Shown here piece after piece: positions 61,757 through 64,000 of a DNA stretch of 64,000 nt. The stretch is from Novipirellula artificiosorum (lineage in GTDB: Bacteria; Planctomycetota; Planctomycetia; Pirellulales; Pirellulaceae). Position 1 is the first letter of the stretch, and the number at the start of each line of letters is the position of its first letter. Location of the stretch: contig NZ_SJPV01000015.1 of NCBI RefSeq assembly GCF_007860135.1, positions 1-64,000 of the forward strand, read 5' to 3'. A model generated the notes under the pieces. The model was given only the letters and a program-made list of their open reading frames with translations. It ran no database searches and was not told where the DNA came from. Both the position numbers and the translations under genes were made by a program.

Positions 61757-63396
61757 GCGAGTTCCGTGCTATTGAGGAGAATCCAGAACAGATCTTCGAT
61801 TGCTTCTCGGCGGCTGTCGCTTCCGGAAATCCGCTCGGCAAAGTGCGCTTGTTCCTCTTCCGTGGGGAGACGGTTGAGGACGCAGAGGTAAGTGGTTTCG
61901 ATCGCCATTTTGTCATCGGGAGCGAACATCTCGATTTGCGTCGATGCGTTCATGATGGGGTTGTCGCCAATCGACTCCGCCAACATGTCACCATTGAGCA
62001 TCACCAAACGTTGCGTGATCGTGACGCTGTCGTTGCTGAATTCATCTTCGCCGATATCTCCGTAACGCTCCACGAAATCGTTCATGCCACCAAACTTTTG
62101 GATCTGCGTCAGTAACGAAGAGTCGCGGTCAATTTTCTTGATTCGCGAGCTTTGGATCACACAGGCGGCGACCTGTTCGGGGCGTAATCTTGTTAGCGGA
62201 AAAACGGCGTAGCGATCTTCATGATCGGATGTGATTTCGAAGGTTGCACGGCTTGACACGCGAAAGGCCGATGACTTGACGATCAAACGGATCAAATGTC
62301 GCAGGTCATAATCACTCCGAAGGAACTCGTCGGTCAAGGCTTCGATCGGCTGCGGCGAGGTCTCGTCGAGCGGCAAGTTATCGACCGACTCGGTGGCGCT
62401 TCGGCCAAACAATAACGCCCAGACGTGACTGACGGCCGCACGTGCCGCCTGGCGGTTTTCGGGATGTGTGATCCAAGCGGCCAGCCGTTCGCGGCTCGAG
62501 CCCTCGGTCGGCAACAGCTCAGGCGAATACGGGACCGCGGGCTCCACCGCGACTTCTTCGGTTTCGTCGAGGTACTGGTAATGATAGTCAGCATCATTCT
62601 CTTGGACCCCCTGCAAGCCGTTGGTTTTCGCCGCACTGTAGAAAGCTGCAAGCTGGTGGAAATCGGTTTGCATCCCCTCTCGCGGCGATTCAATGTCTCC
62701 AAGACTGACATTCCCAAGAAAGTCATCATGGCACTGCAAGCAGTCGATCCGCAGCCCCAAGAACGCCCGAGACGTTCGCGCCGCCAGTCGAACCGGATCG
62801 GGTTGTCCATCGTTGCTGTCGAAGGTGACGGTCAGGAAATTGACTTCGGGTCGATCGGTCCACAGCCCTTCGGCAGTGACCAAGCGACGAACGATTTCAT
62901 CATACCGGCGGTCTTGGGCGAATTGTTCCTGCAACCAAATCCGGAATCGTCGTCGACGATAAACCAAAAACGGGCCTTCTTCGGCACCTACCAAAAAACG
63001 CGCCCAACGTTCGGACCAATAGTAGTGAAAACGAGAATCCTTCAATAACGATTCGAGATGGGCTGCTTCTCGGGCCGCTTCGGGGAGTGATTGCAGGTGG
63101 CGGATCTCTTCGAGCGACAAACCGCTGCCGACGACACCAAGCGACATGCGGCGGCAAACGGTCAACCAGTCGGCGACCTCGGCATGTGCGATTCCCTGAT
63201 CGTTCCACGACTGCACGATCGCGTTCTCGACTGCCGAGAGCCCGCCGAGAGGGGCAACCGTCGGTAAAGACTCCGTCGTGGATTGGATGGAACGTTGGGA
63301 CAACCCGGCCGCCAAGTAACCGAACGCCAGGAGCACCAAAAGAACGAACCATCCCCAACGTAGCGTGGCAGTCCAGACGGGCTTGATGCGGGGCAT
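61744..63396 (-). CDS. DUF1549/DUF1553 protein with one heme site
   Basis: 550 residues. An N-terminal membrane helix (FVLLVLLAFGYLAAGL) then the DUF1549 region with FLGLRIDCLQCHDD (CxxCH, one heme or cytochrome-like motif) and the DUF1553 region beginning ERLAAWITHPENRQAARAAV and HVWALLFGR. C-terminal VMLNGDMLAESI and TTYLCVLNRLPTEEE are typical. Planctomycete DUF1549/DUF1553 proteins are often fused to cytochrome c (PSCyt1) domains. This is a short variant without that domain. Cotranscribed with DUF1501. Confidence 0.9.
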   Translation of the reverse strand: MPRIKPVWTATLRWGWFVLLVLLAFGYLAAGLSQRSIQSTTESLPTVAPLGGLSAVENAIVQSWNDQGIAHAEVADWLTVCRRMSLGVVGSGLSLEEIRHLQSLPEAAREAAHLESLLKDSRFHYYWSERWARFLVGAEEGPFLVYRRRRFRIWLQEQFAQDRRYDEIVRRLVTAEGLWTDRPEVNFLTVTFDSNDGQPDPVRLAARTSRAFLGLRIDCLQCHDDFLGNVSLGDIESPREGMQTDFHQLAAFYSAAKTNGLQGVQENDADYHYQYLDETEEVAVEPAVPYSPELLPTEGSSRERLAAWITHPENRQAARAAVSHVWALLFGRSATESVDNLPLDETSPQPIEALTDEFLRSDYDLRHLIRLIVKSSAFRVSSRATFEITSDHEDRYAVFPLTRLRPEQVAACVIQSSRIKKIDRDSSLLTQIQKFGGMNDFVERYGDIGEDEFSNDSVTITQRLVMLNGDMLAESIGDNPIMNASTQIEMFAPDDKMAIETTYLCVLNRLPTEEEQAHFAERISGSDSRREAIEDLFWILLNSTELAWNH

Positions 63397-63525
63397 GGGG
63401 GACGATCCTGATCGAAATGGAAACGCAGGAGCAAGGAACGAGACGTCGGCTGGTTGTGCACTATTCGGTGGCCAACCGAGCTTCTTGCCAGTTGGAGGAA
63501 AAAAGGAACGAGAAAGGACGCTTAG

Positions 63526-64000
63526 TCATGATTCCACGTGGAACACCTTTTCGGGGTACCATGCCGGGTTTCCTTGCTTCGTTTTTCCACGCAAGATGGC
63601 ATGCAGCCGGCCATCGGGTGCGATCGCAGCGACGACGCCTCCTTGATTTGGATGGACACTTGGATGGGTTTCCGCGTCAACGCATAGCCCATTGCCGACT
63701 CGCCACATCAGGGTGCCATCGAGTTGCATCTTGGGCAAGTGCTCGACGCCCATCGTCGCGGGTTGAACCCAGGGTTGGATCGGTGTGTTTTTTAACGAGA
63801 GTGCCTCAACGGAAGCGGAAATCGCAAAGGGTCCTATTCGCGTGCGACACAAATGGCTCATCACCGCGTGGGTGTTCACCGTCGCAGCTAAGTCGACACC
63901 GAGCGAGCGAATGTAGGTCCCGCTGCCGCAGATGATCTCCAAGTCCATCCAAGGGTACTCATAGCGAGTGAGGGTCAGGGCATGGATCAGCACTCGTCGC
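63526..64000 (-). CDS. truB: tRNA pseudouridine synthase B, C-terminal part
   Basis: The frame is open to the window end, so the 5' part with the catalytic Asp is outside. Visible are IICGSGTYIRSLGVDLA, the conserved TruB block for tRNA T-arm binding, and SHLCRTRIGPFAISASV, followed by a C-terminal PUA-like region. The enzyme makes pseudouridine 55 in tRNA. The 130 bp between it and the DUF1549 gene hold no gene. Confidence 0.9.
   Translation of the reverse strand, partial: RRVLIHALTLTRYEYPWMDLEIICGSGTYIRSLGVDLAATVNTHAVMSHLCRTRIGPFAISASVEALSLKNTPIQPWVQPATMGVEHLPKMQLDGTLMWRVGNGLCVDAETHPSVHPNQGGVVAAIAPDGRLHAILRGKTKQGNPAWYPEKVFHVES

Overview
The window reads like a planctomycete chromosome of the Rhodopirellula/Pirellulaceae type. 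The signs are many secreted sulfatases, a DUF1501 plus DUF1549/DUF1553 pair, a surface protein with the N-terminal LEPR motif, a PEP-CTERM protein, FecR/LamG and ECF sigma genes, a MoxR-DUF58-Bat operon and sparse Shine-Dalgarno sites. All assignments come from reading the sequence; no database search was run.

Layout. 1-4870 holds the start of an IS110-type transposase, an ATP-grasp/metallopeptidase pair, an MnmE-like GTPase and a zinc-ribbon membrane protein. 4871-5940 is gene-poor and carries degenerate repeats. 5960-10962 is a sugar-acid catabolic cluster: a truncated TRAP permease end, a mannonate-oxidoreductase-like SDR, a PfkB kinase, 6-phosphogluconate dehydrogenase and a LarA-like nickel epimerase. 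It looks transferred. 11255-18582 (minus strand) holds a stand-alone TOPRIM protein, a tetraheme cytochrome fusion, a DUF1573 protein, an O-antigen-ligase-like protein and a polyprenyl-phosphate sugar-phosphate transferase.

18716-40367 is an integrated genomic island of about 21.6 kb in a tRNA-Arg(CCG) gene. Its ends are two identical 20-bp copies of the tRNA 3' end. The integrase reads into the tRNA. At the other end lies an open frame that would become the integrase C-terminus if the ends were joined into a circle. Next to the integrase is a compact, translationally coupled module (helix-turn-helix proteins, a DnaB-like helicase, small proteins). The cargo is a c-di-GMP-I riboswitch with TadE/TadE/TadG pilus genes, an element-like gene of unknown family, exported PEP-CTERM and LEPR proteins, one broken and two intact sulfatases, and a FecR-LamG protein whose sigma partner is only a stub.

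40368-64000 returns to chromosomal genes: a sulfatase, a beta-helix protein, an acyltransferase, an ECF sigma factor fused to a membrane/periplasmic domain, the MoxR-DUF58-BatD/BatA/BatB-like operon, another sulfatase, ferrochelatase, a C25 (gingipain-type) peptidase, pdxA, a large membrane protein, the DUF1501/DUF1549-1553 pair and the 3' part of truB running off the window.

Main points for a second look: the island whose integration exchanges the integrase C-terminus, the riboswitch-controlled pilus genes, the LarA/SDR/Gnd pathway, the unclassified element protein with its 670-bp leader, and the sigma-factor fusion.
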